Origin: Flavobacterium sp. CF108
Lineage (GTDB): Bacteria; Bacteroidota; Bacteroidia; Flavobacteriales; Flavobacteriaceae
Direction of reading: 5' to 3'
NCBI RefSeq assembly: GCF_900129795.1
Contig: NZ_FQWW01000002.1
Coordinates: 496,001-560,000 of the forward strand
DNA length: 64,000 nt
Shown here in pieces: positions 8,495 to 17,216 of the stretch; position 1 is the first letter of the stretch; the number at the start of each line of letters is the position of its first letter. Below the pieces are notes generated by a model. The model made no database searches. It was given only the letters and a program-made list of their open reading frames with translations, and was not told the DNA's origin. The translations under genes were made by a program, and so were the position numbers.

Positions 8495-8866
8495 ATGGCA
8501 GAACACAATGAGCTCGGTAAAAAGGGAGAAGAACTTGCCGTGGAATATCTTGAGCAAAATGGTTACGAAATTTTAGACCGAAACTGGGTTTTTCAAAAAG
8601 CCGAAATAGATATTATTGCTCAAAAAAATGATGTTTTGGCAATCGTCGAAGTGAAGACAAGATCGAGTTTAGATTTTGGTTCTCCGCAGGATTTTGTGAA
8701 GCCAAAAAAAATTCAACTTCTAATAAAAGCAGTAAATGCCTACATAAACTATAGGGAAAAGGATTTTAATGAAGATTTAAATATTCGTTTTGACATCGTT
8801 GCGATCCATAAAAATGGGGAATCATTTGCAATTGAACATCTTACTGATGCTTTTTATCATTTTTAA
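8495..8866 (+). CDS. YraN family protein (UPF0102, Holliday-junction-resolvase-like fold)
   Basis: This 123-residue protein matches the UPF0102/YraN family along its length: GKKGEELAVEYLEQNGYEIL at the start, then a PD-(D/E)xK-like core AEIDIIAQKN...AIVEVKTR. Family structures resemble nucleases, but the biological role is unsettled. ATG 8495 gives the standard length. The gene is downstream of, and probably separate from, the LD-carboxypeptidase gene because a palindrome lies between them. Confidence 0.9.
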   Translation: MAEHNELGKKGEELAVEYLEQNGYEILDRNWVFQKAEIDIIAQKNDVLAIVEVKTRSSLDFGSPQDFVKPKKIQLLIKAVNAYINYREKDFNEDLNIRFDIVAIHKNGESFAIEHLTDAFYHF

Positions 8867-8887
8867 CATAATTTTTTCTTGTTATAA

Positions 8888-8918
8888 TTGTAACAAATTG
8901 TTTTTTTATTTATATTTG
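8888..8918 (+). promoter_or_regulatory. Promoter TTG-N20-TATATTTG
   Basis: A -33 TTG (8888-8890) and a -7 TATATTTG (8911-8918) lie 69 bp upstream of the ACT-like gene and match the Bacteroidota sigma consensus. Confidence 0.55.
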
Positions 8919-8986
8919 CATAGATTTATAACATCAAATTAACTAAACCACACCAATTAAGTTACAAAAAAAAAGAAAAAAAAATT

Positions 8987-9643
8987 ATGAAAACCGTTTC
9001 TTCCATCGTCGAAAATTACATCAAAACGAAACCATTTCTCTTAAACGCTTTATCTCTTGGGATTATTAATCTGACTTCTCTTTCTCGGAACATTATGACT
9101 GAGTTAGAAAATGAATTTGGCAAAGAAGTAAAACAAGGCGCTGTTGTAATGTCGCTGAAGCGACTGACTGAAGAATTGGATTTTAAATTAAACCATAAAA
9201 TCAATAAGGTAATCAAGAATATTGGCGAGATCACAGTTAGATCTGAGTTGACGGATTACACTTTTGCCGCTTCTGAAACTGTATTAAACAAACAAGCTGA
9301 TTTAATTTCTGATATCAATGCTTTATCTGATATTTTCTATACCTCATCCCGTGGTGTAAACGAAACGAATATTGTAGTAAGCAGCAGTGTAAATCATTTA
9401 GTGGAAAAACACTTTATGAGAGAAAAACTAATTCAGAAATTAGATAATCTTGCTTCTATTACCGTAAAATTACCAAAAGAAAACATCGTTGTTCCTGGTA
9501 TTTATTATTTCATTTTCCAACGTTTAGCTTGGGAAGGAATTATTATAAATGAGGTAATTTCGACTTCAAATGAATTTACAATTCTTGTTGGAGAAGATCA
9601 GGTTGATGTTGCTTTTAAAGTAATTAAAGATTTGAAAAACTAA
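8987..9643 (+). CDS. Conserved ACT-domain-like protein (aspartokinase regulatory-domain type)
   Basis: This 218-residue cytoplasmic protein has no signal or membrane segment. Its second half, ending FTILVGEDQVDVAFKVIKDL, resembles the tandem ACT regulatory part of aspartate kinases. The N-terminal part (about 1-85) is helical, with LTSLSRNIMTELE reminiscent of a small winged-helix region. There is no kinase domain. A role in amino-acid sensing is a guess from the fold. The gene has its own promoter and its own terminator (9691-9733), so it is monocistronic. Confidence 0.6.
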   Translation: MKTVSSIVENYIKTKPFLLNALSLGIINLTSLSRNIMTELENEFGKEVKQGAVVMSLKRLTEELDFKLNHKINKVIKNIGEITVRSELTDYTFAASETVLNKQADLISDINALSDIFYTSSRGVNETNIVVSSSVNHLVEKHFMREKLIQKLDNLASITVKLPKENIVVPGIYYFIFQRLAWEGIIINEVISTSNEFTILVGEDQVDVAFKVIKDLKN

Positions 9644-9690
9644 TCGCACAAAATTTAATTTTACATCTTAGAATAAATTCAATTTTCAAT

Positions 9691-9733
9691 AATCCTTTTG
9701 TCTTTCTCAAAAAAAGATAAAAGGATTTTCTTT
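9691..9733 (+). terminator. Rho-independent terminator
   Basis: The stem AATCCTTTTnTCTTT / AAAGAnAAAAGGATT is followed by TTTTC TTT, 47 bp after the ACT-like gene. Confidence 0.75.
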
Positions 9734-9931
9734 ACAAATTCACAATTCATACTTTTCAATCAAACCATTATCAAATAAGAATATTCTCAAAAAATAGGGT
9801 TCAATATAGTTAATTTTTAAAATTTTAGCCAAAAAGCCATCAACTTGATAAAAAGCATTTTACTGCCGTGTTTACTGAGATTTCACATAAAATAAATCAC
9901 AAAAAACCGAATTAAGTTTATTTTACCATTA
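9734..9931. other. Intergenic region with no gene
   Basis: Within the 397-bp gap between 9643 and 10041, nothing gene-like is visible between the terminator and the ECF sigma promoter. It is A+T-rich without repeats or RNA-gene features that I recognise, and may hold regulatory sites for the sigma gene. Confidence 0.5.
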
Positions 9932-9961
9932 TTTGCTGCGAATAATATTTTTATATATTTG
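9932..9961 (+). promoter_or_regulatory. ECF sigma gene promoter TTTG-N18-TATATTTG
   Basis: -33 TTTG (9932-9935) and -7 TATATTTG (9954-9961) match the housekeeping Bacteroidota consensus, 80 bp upstream of the ATG. This suggests the sigma factor is made constitutively and controlled by its anti-sigma factor. Confidence 0.65.
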
Positions 9962-10040
9962 CTAACCACTCAACGCATTAGAGTATCGATTTTGATAGTA
10001 TCGTAATATAATTAGATTTAAATACAAACTAATTAATTTA

Positions 10041-10604
10041 ATGTTGGAAGCCAAAGACTATAGCGACAAATTATTGGTAAGCGAATTAAAAAATGGCAGC
10101 GAAAAAGCATTTCGTTCCCTTTTTGATTTGTATTATCAGGATATTTATGGCTATAGTATTAGTTTATTAAAATCAAAAGAAGCTGCCGAAGAAAATGTAC
10201 AGGATGTTTTTATGAAAGTCTGGCAGCATCGGGAAAACCTCAACACAGAGCAATCTTTTAAAGCATATATTTTTACAATTGCCCGAAATCAAGCTTTTAA
10301 CACTTTGAATAAAGCCGCAAATGATTTGGTTTTGAAGGAAGCTGTTTTTTATGAAAGTCAGAAATCGCATGAATACGGAGATTATTCCATTCGCGAAGAA
10401 GACTGTAAAAAACTCCAAAAACAGGCAATGAAACAATTACCGCCAAAGCGGAAACAGATTTTTAAAATGTCACGAAAGAAAGGCATGAGTTACGAAGAAA
10501 TTAGTCAGGAACTCGGCATCTCTATAAATACTGTCCGGAATCAAATGAGCAAAGCATTAGAATCAATGCGAGTCTTTTTTCAGGTTCATGACGAGATTAT
10601 CTAA
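10041..10604 (+). CDS. ECF sigma-70 factor (FecI/RpoE-like)
   Basis: This 187-residue protein has sigma region 2 (about residues 25-90: AFRSLFDLYYQDIYGYSISL and AEENVQDVFMKVW) and region 4 (about 125-180: KQLPPKRKQIFKMS then YEEISQELGISINTVRNQMSKAL, a helix-turn-helix). It is the transcriptional activator for a SusCD transport locus. The matching anti-sigma gene follows, and SusC carries an STN domain. Control of the downstream glucan genes by this factor is inferred from the conserved layout. Unusually, about 500 bp with a terminator and palindromes separate it from the anti-sigma gene. Confidence 0.92.
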   Translation: MLEAKDYSDKLLVSELKNGSEKAFRSLFDLYYQDIYGYSISLLKSKEAAEENVQDVFMKVWQHRENLNTEQSFKAYIFTIARNQAFNTLNKAANDLVLKEAVFYESQKSHEYGDYSIREEDCKKLQKQAMKQLPPKRKQIFKMSRKKGMSYEEISQELGISINTVRNQMSKALESMRVFFQVHDEII

Positions 10605-10627
10605 CCAAAACCAATTTTTAACCAATT

Positions 10628-10656
10628 AAATCACTCTTTCCGGGTGATTTTTTTTT
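10628..10656 (+). terminator. Terminator after the ECF sigma gene
   Basis: The stem AAATCAC / GTGATTT has a 9-base loop and a run of nine T. It implies that the anti-sigma gene is not simply read through from the sigma promoter. Confidence 0.75.
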
Positions 10657-10675
10657 GTCTTTACTGTGATAGATT

Positions 10676-10920
10676 GCCCGCGGATTTTACGGATGAAACG
10701 GATTTTCGCAGGTTTTTTGTTTTTAACATTAGTCATCTTAACGAGGAAAAACTTCTCAAAAAACACATAATCATTATCAAACATTGCCCGTGGTTTCAAC
10801 CACGGGAACGCAATATATAAACAATGCATAATCACGATACGTTTCCCGTGGTTAAAACCATGGGCTATATTTTAAATAAAAAACCTGCGAAAATCCGTTT
10901 CATCTGTAAAATCTGTGGGC
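10676..10920. repeat. 245-bp nested inverted-repeat element
   Basis: Outer arms of about 37 bp (10676-10712, GCCCGCGGATTTTACGGAT..., and 10884-10920, its near-complement) enclose two shorter palindromes built on CCCGTGGTTnnAACCAnGGG (10787-10806 and 10845-10864). There is no ORF. Similar outer arms recur at 37210-37319 and 61547-61712, and a single arm lies at 60161-60183. It fills most of the gap between the sigma and anti-sigma genes; 10921-11102 holds only A+T-rich leader. Confidence 0.8.
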
Positions 10921-11102
10921 AAAAACCGCATTCCATTTAATTTTTACAAAAAAACTCCATTTTAAAATCACTTATAAATCAACAACTTACAATTAATTCC
11001 ATCTTTTAAAATGTTAAAATTTAAAAATTTACAACGTTTGAGTAGTACTGAAATCGTTTTCGGCTGTATTATATTCAGAACACCCTCTAAAAACAATTCG
11101 TA

Positions 11103-12281
11103 ATGAATTCAAATTCTGAAATAAAAAGTCTTTTACAAAAGTTTGTTTTAAACCAATGCACACCCGAAGAAATAAACGAGGTGGTTGCTTATTATAAAAA
11201 AAATCAACTTACAGACGATTTTCCAACGGTAGAAGAAATTCAAAATCTTCTTGGCGAAATGCCGAAAATGGACAAACAAACTGCCGACGATATTTTCATG
11301 AATATCTTATCAGCATCAAAAGAAGAAGAATCTGTAATTGAAATGCCTGAGAGAAAATCAAATTTCAGAAAATATATTTCGATTGCTGCTTCTGTAATTG
11401 TTTTACTTGGAATTGGTTTCTTTTACAAACAACATATTTCAAACAAAGTTGTTGAACAAAAATTCGATTTTAAAAGTTCTGACATTGTGCTTCAATTAGA
11501 AAATGGCGAAACGCAGATTTTATCAGAGCATAATTCGGCACAAATTAAAGATGCCAAAGGAAATATTGTTGGAAATCAAAGCGGCGATAAAATTGCATAC
11601 GAAAACAGTTTAGATCCTGAAAAATTAGTTTACAACACGATTAAAATTCCATACGGAAAAAAATTCCGCCTTCAATTATCAGATGGAACTATGGTTCACC
11701 TAAATGCTGGAACAACTTTAAAATATCCTGTAAAGTTTATTCCAGGCGAAAACAGACAAGTATTTCTTGATGGAGAAGCATTTTTTGATGTTGCAAAAGA
11801 TAAGAAACACCCTTTCATTGTAAATGCTGACGAATTGAATGTTCGAGTTTTGGGAACACATTTCAACGTTTCAAATTATCCTGAAGATGCTGCGACTGAT
11901 GTTGTTTTAGTTGAAGGTTCAGTTGGGATGTATCAGTCAAATGAAGAATTTGATGCTTTAAAAAATACTATTCTGAAACCTGGATTTAAAGGAAGCTTTA
12001 ATAAAGAAAATGCTAAAATTTCGACTAAAGCGGTTATTACAGATATCTACACTTCATGGATAAACGGCGGACTGACGTTTAGAAATATGACTTTCAAAAA
12101 TATTATTACAAAACTGGAACGACGCTACAATGTTACTATTGTAAATAAAAATGAAAAACTGGCCAACGAAAAATTCAATGCAAGTTTCAGCGATGAATCA
12201 ATTGATAAAGTGATGAGTTATTTCAACGACATTCACGGTATTAATTACACCATAAAAAATGATCAAATACTAATTAAATAA
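11103..12281 (+). CDS. FecR-family anti-sigma factor
   Basis: This 392-residue single-pass inner-membrane protein has a cytoplasmic N-terminal sigma-binding segment (about 1-85), a membrane helix at about 90-108 (ISIAASVIVLLGIGFFY) and a periplasmic FecR domain (about 175-280: IPYGKKFRLQLSDGTMVHLNAG..., LDGEAFFDVAKDKKHPFIV). The C-terminal DUF4974/STN-like domain (about 320-392) begins GLTFRNMTFKNIITKLERRY. It is predicted to sense the loaded SusC through its periplasmic STN domain and release the ECF sigma factor encoded upstream. The domain order is standard for Bacteroidota. Confidence 0.93.
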   Translation: MNSNSEIKSLLQKFVLNQCTPEEINEVVAYYKKNQLTDDFPTVEEIQNLLGEMPKMDKQTADDIFMNILSASKEEESVIEMPERKSNFRKYISIAASVIVLLGIGFFYKQHISNKVVEQKFDFKSSDIVLQLENGETQILSEHNSAQIKDAKGNIVGNQSGDKIAYENSLDPEKLVYNTIKIPYGKKFRLQLSDGTMVHLNAGTTLKYPVKFIPGENRQVFLDGEAFFDVAKDKKHPFIVNADELNVRVLGTHFNVSNYPEDAATDVVLVEGSVGMYQSNEEFDALKNTILKPGFKGSFNKENAKISTKAVITDIYTSWINGGLTFRNMTFKNIITKLERRYNVTIVNKNEKLANEKFNASFSDESIDKVMSYFNDIHGINYTIKNDQILIK

Positions 12282-12332
12282 CCACTAAAACCAATGAAAA
12301 TTTATGAAGAACTAAAATTACAGGAATAAAAA

Positions 12333-12363
12333 AATCGGAAAGAGCTGCGAACAATTTCCGATT
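12333..12363 (+). other. Hairpin in the fecR-susC spacer
   Basis: A perfect 9-bp stem AATCGGAAA / TTTCCGATT has a 13-base loop and sits 50 bp before the susC ATG. No T run follows, so it is not an ordinary terminator. It could protect or process the high-abundance susC message, or be an operator. Confidence 0.5.
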
Positions 12364-12412
12364 AACTAAGTGATTGAATATAACGAATTAACTACAATCA
12401 ATTAACAAAATT

Positions 12413-15400
12413 ATGAAAAAAAAATCTAAGAATAATGGGTTCCTATACTCATTGTTCCAAAATGACCTAAAATTGAAACTAACTACACTACTTATTTTGG
12501 TCGCCATGTTTAATATTAGAGGGAATACTTATGCCCAAAAAACAAAAGTTACCCTTGAATTAAACAATTCAACAATCGAGAAGGTTATTGAGACCATTGA
12601 ACAAAAAACAGATTTCAGATTTATTTATAAACTGAACGATATCGACTTAGATCGTACGGTTTCTATTTCTGTAAAAGATCAATCGATATATGTGGTTTTA
12701 GACAAAATTTTTAAAGGAACTCCAACTGAATTTAAAATCAGAGATACGCAGATTATCCTTAAAAAACCAGAACTTAGAACACAGGTAATCGAATTTCAAA
12801 AGCAAACTGTTTGGGGTGTAATTACCGATGAAAATGGCCTGCCTTTACCCGGAGCTTCTGTTCTTGAAGAAGGTACAAAAAACGGAATGGTTACTGATTT
12901 TGACGGTAAATATAAAATTACTGTCGAAAGTACTCAATCTGTAATTATTGTATCATTTGTAGGATATAAAGAGAAAAAAGTAACCGCAAACCAAAATGTA
13001 ATAAACATTCAGCTTTTTCCTGATGCAACTGACTTACAGGAAATTGTTGTAGTGGGATATGGAACTGCAATAAAAAAAGATGTAACCGGAGCAGTTTCTT
13101 CAATTGCTGCAAAAGACATGAATCAGGGTGCAATTGTTAATCCTTTACAATTAATTGCAGGAAAAGCTGCGGGTGTAAATATCACTCAAATTGGAAGTGA
13201 GCCGGGTTCAGGACCAAGTGTTCGTATTCGTGGAATTTCTTCTTTAATTGGAGGAAATGATCCTTTAGTTGTTGTCGACGGAATTCAGGGAAACATGGAT
13301 TTATTAAACCAAGTTCCTCCAAGTGAAATTGAAAGTATAGATGTTTTAAAAGATGCTTCGGCTACGGCTGTTTATGGTTCAAGAGGAGCGCCTGGAGTTA
13401 TCATTGTAACAACTAAGAAAAACAAGGCGGGAAAAACTACGATTGAATACATCGGGTCGACATCTGTTGATTTTATTCCAAAAAAATTAGACATGCTTGA
13501 TGCCAACCAATGGTGGGAAACTGCTCAAAAGTATGGTGTTCCGGCATCTTCAAATCACGGTTCAAATACAAATTGGTACGGTCTCTTGACTGAAACTGGA
13601 ATTACTCAGACTCATACATTATCATTTGGCGGCGGAACGGACAAATTCAATTACAGAGCTTCTATAACAGCTATTATGCAAGATGGAGTTGTAATTAATT
13701 CTAGCAATCAAAAATATATTGGACGCATTCAGGCAACACAATTGGCTCTTGATGATAAATTAAAATTGACTTTTAACTTAAACTCAGGAATAAATAATAC
13801 GACAAGCAGTATTGGAAGTATTGGTACAGTTGCTTATACATCAAACTTAATTACAAATGCATTATTGGCAAGACCAACAGATCCCGTTTATAATACTGAT
13901 GAAACTTATTTTACAGATGGAACTGTTTTTCATTATTTAAATCCTTATGCTGCTGCACAAACGGTTACAAATGAAAGACAAGATGATAATTTATTTGGAA
14001 GTTTAAAAGCTGATTTAGAGTTAGGTAAAGGTTTTACAGCAAACTGGTTTGGAAGCTGGAGAAAAACCAACAGAACTATAGGATATTATATGCCGGCAGA
14101 ATCTACAGAAGCGTATGCAGTAGAGCAGCACGGTTTTGCAAATATTGACAACGCAAGACAAAATGAAAAATTAACCAATGTTAGCCTTAGCTATAAAAAA
14201 ACGTTAGGAATCCATACTTTTAATGCATTAGCTTTATACGAATGGCAGAGTCAGACTTATCAGGGTAATTACACTCAGGCAAGAGGTTTTATTAGTGATG
14301 AAGCTACTTACAATGCACTTCAGTTTGGTGATTTATCTAAAGTTAGAGCCGGAGACATCAGATCTTATAAAAATGACAGATCGTTAGTTTCTTATTTAGG
14401 AAGATTAAACTATTCTCTATTAGATCGTTATTTACTTACAGCAAGTATCAGACGTGATGGTTCATCTGTATTTGGTGCCAACAACAAATGGGGAAATTTC
14501 CCGTCAGCATCTGTTGCATGGCAAATTAACAAAGAGTCTTTCATGCAGAATCAAAACCTATTTAGCGAATTAAAATTACGCGTAGGTTATGGTGAAACTG
14601 GTAATCAGCAAGGTCTTTATCCGCAAACGTCATTACCATTAGTAGACAGTGCAGGAAATATTTATTTTGGAGGTTCTATCATTACCAATTTTGGTATTGC
14701 TCAAAATGCAAATGCTGACTTGAAATGGGAAACGAAAAGACAAACTAATATTGGACTTGATTTTGCTCTTTTAGATAATAGATTAAGAGGTAGTGTCGAT
14801 GTTTACGATTCTACAACAGATAATCTTTTATTTGATTATACTGTACCTCAGCCTCCATATCCTTATAATAAAATTAAAGCAAACGTAGGAAGCATTTCTA
14901 ACAAAGGTTTAGAAGCTGCACTTGCATATGATGTTATCAGAACCAACAACAGCACTCTGACATTAGCAGGAAACGTTTCTTTTATGAAAAACGAAGTACT
15001 TAATTTAAGCGGCAGTATTAATGGTATTCCTTTAAATACGGACTTTGTAAATTGGGGAGCACCAAACTCATTATTAGTAAAAGGAAAACCAATTGGTTCA
15101 TTCTATATTTTAGAAAGTACCGGTACAAATTCAAATGGTGTTGAAACCGTAAAGGATCAAAATGGAGATGGTAAAATTGATCAAGGAGCTACAAGTCCGG
15201 ATCGCTACTATGCAGGTTCAGCATTACCAACTTACACTTTTGCATTTAACCCATCTTACAGATTCAAAAACTTTGACGCTTCTATGTTGTGGAGAGGTTC
15301 TGGAGGAAACAAAATTTACAACAATCTTAATCAAAGGTTAAGTATGCTGGAAAACACCGGTAGTTCAAATGTTTTGGAAAGCGCTCGTGATAAAGGAATT

Positions 15401-15685
15401 TTTTCTTCTCCATACGGATCTGATGCATGGTTAGAAGACGGTTCATTCGTTCGTTTAGAGAATGTTACTGCTGGATATACTTTCCGTTTTACAGATAAAT
15501 ATGTAGACTCTGTTCGACTTTCTCTTACAGGAAGCAATTTACTGCTAATTACAGATTACACAGGTGTTGATCCCGAATTGAATGTAAGCGGAAGTGGTGA
15601 CCCTAATGATAATTTTGGAGGCGATAAAGGAATTTATCCTCGTACCAGAAGTGTTGCATTTGGTTTGACTGTAAAATTTAAATAG
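12413..15685 (+). CDS. SusC/RagA-type TonB-linked outer-membrane transporter with STN domain
   Basis: This 1090-residue protein has an export signal (about 1-41, ending NTYAQ) and an STN signalling domain (about 45-115: TLELNNSTIEKVIETIEQ). A carboxypeptidase-regulatory-like domain follows (about 130-205: VWGVITDENGLPLPGASV), then a TonB-box-like stretch before the plug (IVVVGYGTA), a plug with SusC family sequence (RIRGISSL, DPLVVVDGI, DASATAVYGSRGAPGVIIV) and a long beta-barrel ending VAFGLTVKFK. It imports oligosaccharides with its SusD partner, 9 bp downstream. The STN domain links it to the ECF/FecR pair. Alpha-glucan specificity is inferred from the GH13 and GH97 genes in the operon. 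Confidence 0.95.
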   Translation: MKKKSKNNGFLYSLFQNDLKLKLTTLLILVAMFNIRGNTYAQKTKVTLELNNSTIEKVIETIEQKTDFRFIYKLNDIDLDRTVSISVKDQSIYVVLDKIFKGTPTEFKIRDTQIILKKPELRTQVIEFQKQTVWGVITDENGLPLPGASVLEEGTKNGMVTDFDGKYKITVESTQSVIIVSFVGYKEKKVTANQNVINIQLFPDATDLQEIVVVGYGTAIKKDVTGAVSSIAAKDMNQGAIVNPLQLIAGKAAGVNITQIGSEPGSGPSVRIRGISSLIGGNDPLVVVDGIQGNMDLLNQVPPSEIESIDVLKDASATAVYGSRGAPGVIIVTTKKNKAGKTTIEYIGSTSVDFIPKKLDMLDANQWWETAQKYGVPASSNHGSNTNWYGLLTETGITQTHTLSFGGGTDKFNYRASITAIMQDGVVINSSNQKYIGRIQATQLALDDKLKLTFNLNSGINNTTSSIGSIGTVAYTSNLITNALLARPTDPVYNTDETYFTDGTVFHYLNPYAAAQTVTNERQDDNLFGSLKADLELGKGFTANWFGSWRKTNRTIGYYMPAESTEAYAVEQHGFANIDNARQNEKLTNVSLSYKKTLGIHTFNALALYEWQSQTYQGNYTQARGFISDEATYNALQFGDLSKVRAGDIRSYKNDRSLVSYLGRLNYSLLDRYLLTASIRRDGSSVFGANNKWGNFPSASVAWQINKESFMQNQNLFSELKLRVGYGETGNQQGLYPQTSLPLVDSAGNIYFGGSIITNFGIAQNANADLKWETKRQTNIGLDFALLDNRLRGSVDVYDSTTDNLLFDYTVPQPPYPYNKIKANVGSISNKGLEAALAYDVIRTNNSTLTLAGNVSFMKNEVLNLSGSINGIPLNTDFVNWGAPNSLLVKGKPIGSFYILESTGTNSNGVETVKDQNGDGKIDQGATSPDRYYAGSALPTYTFAFNPSYRFKNFDASMLWRGSGGNKIYNNLNQRLSMLENTGSSNVLESARDKGIFSSPYGSDAWLEDGSFVRLENVTAGYTFRFTDKYVDSVRLSLTGSNLLLITDYTGVDPELNVSGSGDPNDNFGGDKGIYPRTRSVAFGLTVKFK

Positions 15686-15694
15686 TAAAAAGAG

Positions 15695-17203
15695 ATGAAA
15701 ATTAAAAATATAGTAGCAGCAGGAAGCGTATGTTTTCTAACACTTTTTAGCTGTACAGATATCAACGAAAATATATACGATAAATATCAGCCGGACACCT
15801 TTTATGGAACTCCAGAAGGAGCTAATATTGCTCTTGCCAGCGTTTACGCAGAAATTCCGGGGGACTTTGAACGTAAAAATGTACCTGGCGTAGGTTATGC
15901 AGGAGCTGATAACGGCTGGTACGACATGAACTGTATGTCATCAGATGAGCAGGTAATTCCGCACAGAACAGATGGTAACTGGCAGCAGGACTTTGCCCGT
16001 TTGCATAAACACGAATGGCTTCCTTCTGAATTCATTATCAACAATACTTGGAACTGGTTATACAAATCTATTTTCAATGCAAATTTAGCTGTTGAGTTAT
16101 TAGAAAAATCTGGTGCTGATCCTTCAAAAATTGCTGAAGCAAAAGTATTACGAGCTTTCTTTTATTATTTATTGATTGATGATTTTGGTGATGTTCCTTT
16201 TTACACTAACAACAATATTACCGTTGATAAAATCCCGCAGTCAAACCGCAAGGAAGTTTTTGATTTTATAGTAAAAGAACTAACAGAAAACGTAGAATTA
16301 CTTTCTGTAACTAAAGGCGGAAATTATTATGGAAGGTTCAACAAATGGGCTGGTTATACATTGCTTGCAAAAGTGTACTTAAACGCTGAAGTTTATACAG
16401 GAACTCCAAAATGGACAGAATGTTTAGCTGCTTGTAATAAAGTTTCTGAAGGTGGATTTACACTTCATTCTGGCGCAGCAGATGTTGCAAATCCTTTAGA
16501 GAATAAATATTTTGAATTATTTGGAGATGTACTTCCTGATGATGAAACTATTCTGCCTATTTACGCAACTCTGGATGTTGTTTCCCGTAATGTTTATGCT
16601 GTTCGTAGTGTATACGGTCCGCAGGGTGTAAATTTATTTGGATTAAGCGGTTGGAACGGAACTATTGTTCCTAAAGATTTCTTCCTGAAATACGATGTAA
16701 ATGATATTCGTAGAAAACAGTTTTTAGTAGGCGAACAGCCTGGCGGATTCAATTATACTCTTGAAGTTGGTTCTTTAGATAATCCGGGAGCGCTTCCTCA
16801 GGCTGGAGTTCGTAATGTTAAATTTTATCCTGCAGGAGTAAAATCAGGCGGAGGAGCTTCAAATGATTTTCCTATTTTCAGATATGCTGACGTAATCTTA
16901 ATGATGGCAGAATGCAATGCTCGTTTAGGGAATCCAGCTGCCGCAAAACCTTTTGTAGATCAAATCAGACAACGTGCAGGTTTAGATGGTTTAGACCACA
17001 ATCCTACTCTGGATGATATTTATAATGAAAGAGGTTTCGAATTAAGCTGGGAAGGCCACAGAAGACAAGACATGATTCGTTTTGACAAATTTTTATTGGC
17101 AAACGAATTTAGACCTGCATCACCTGCTTACAGAAAATTGTTCCCAATTCCAACATCTGCTCTAGATGCGAATCGCGGACTTAAACAAAACCCAGGTTAC
17201 TAA
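15695..17203 (+). CDS. SusD/RagB-type glycan-binding lipoprotein
   Basis: This 502-residue lipoprotein has its signal ending in a lipobox (TLFSC, Cys at about 19). The SusD alpha-helical/TPR body is visible in AKVLRAFFYYLLIDDFGDVPF, NKWAGYTLLAKVYLNAEVYTG (as separated segments), FRYADVILMMAEC and the C-terminal NERGFELSWEGHRRQDMIRF motif. It caps the SusC barrel and delivers maltooligosaccharides at the cell surface. It sits immediately after susC, as in nearly all such loci. Confidence 0.95.
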   Translation: MKIKNIVAAGSVCFLTLFSCTDINENIYDKYQPDTFYGTPEGANIALASVYAEIPGDFERKNVPGVGYAGADNGWYDMNCMSSDEQVIPHRTDGNWQQDFARLHKHEWLPSEFIINNTWNWLYKSIFNANLAVELLEKSGADPSKIAEAKVLRAFFYYLLIDDFGDVPFYTNNNITVDKIPQSNRKEVFDFIVKELTENVELLSVTKGGNYYGRFNKWAGYTLLAKVYLNAEVYTGTPKWTECLAACNKVSEGGFTLHSGAADVANPLENKYFELFGDVLPDDETILPIYATLDVVSRNVYAVRSVYGPQGVNLFGLSGWNGTIVPKDFFLKYDVNDIRRKQFLVGEQPGGFNYTLEVGSLDNPGALPQAGVRNVKFYPAGVKSGGGASNDFPIFRYADVILMMAECNARLGNPAAAKPFVDQIRQRAGLDGLDHNPTLDDIYNERGFELSWEGHRRQDMIRFDKFLLANEFRPASPAYRKLFPIPTSALDANRGLKQNPGY

Positions 17204-17216
17204 AAACAAAACTATC

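Noticed and set aside
17166..17216. Upstream start for the SusE/F-like protein overlapping susD
   Set aside because: It would put a polar leader before a clear lipoprotein signal that begins at ATG 17217.
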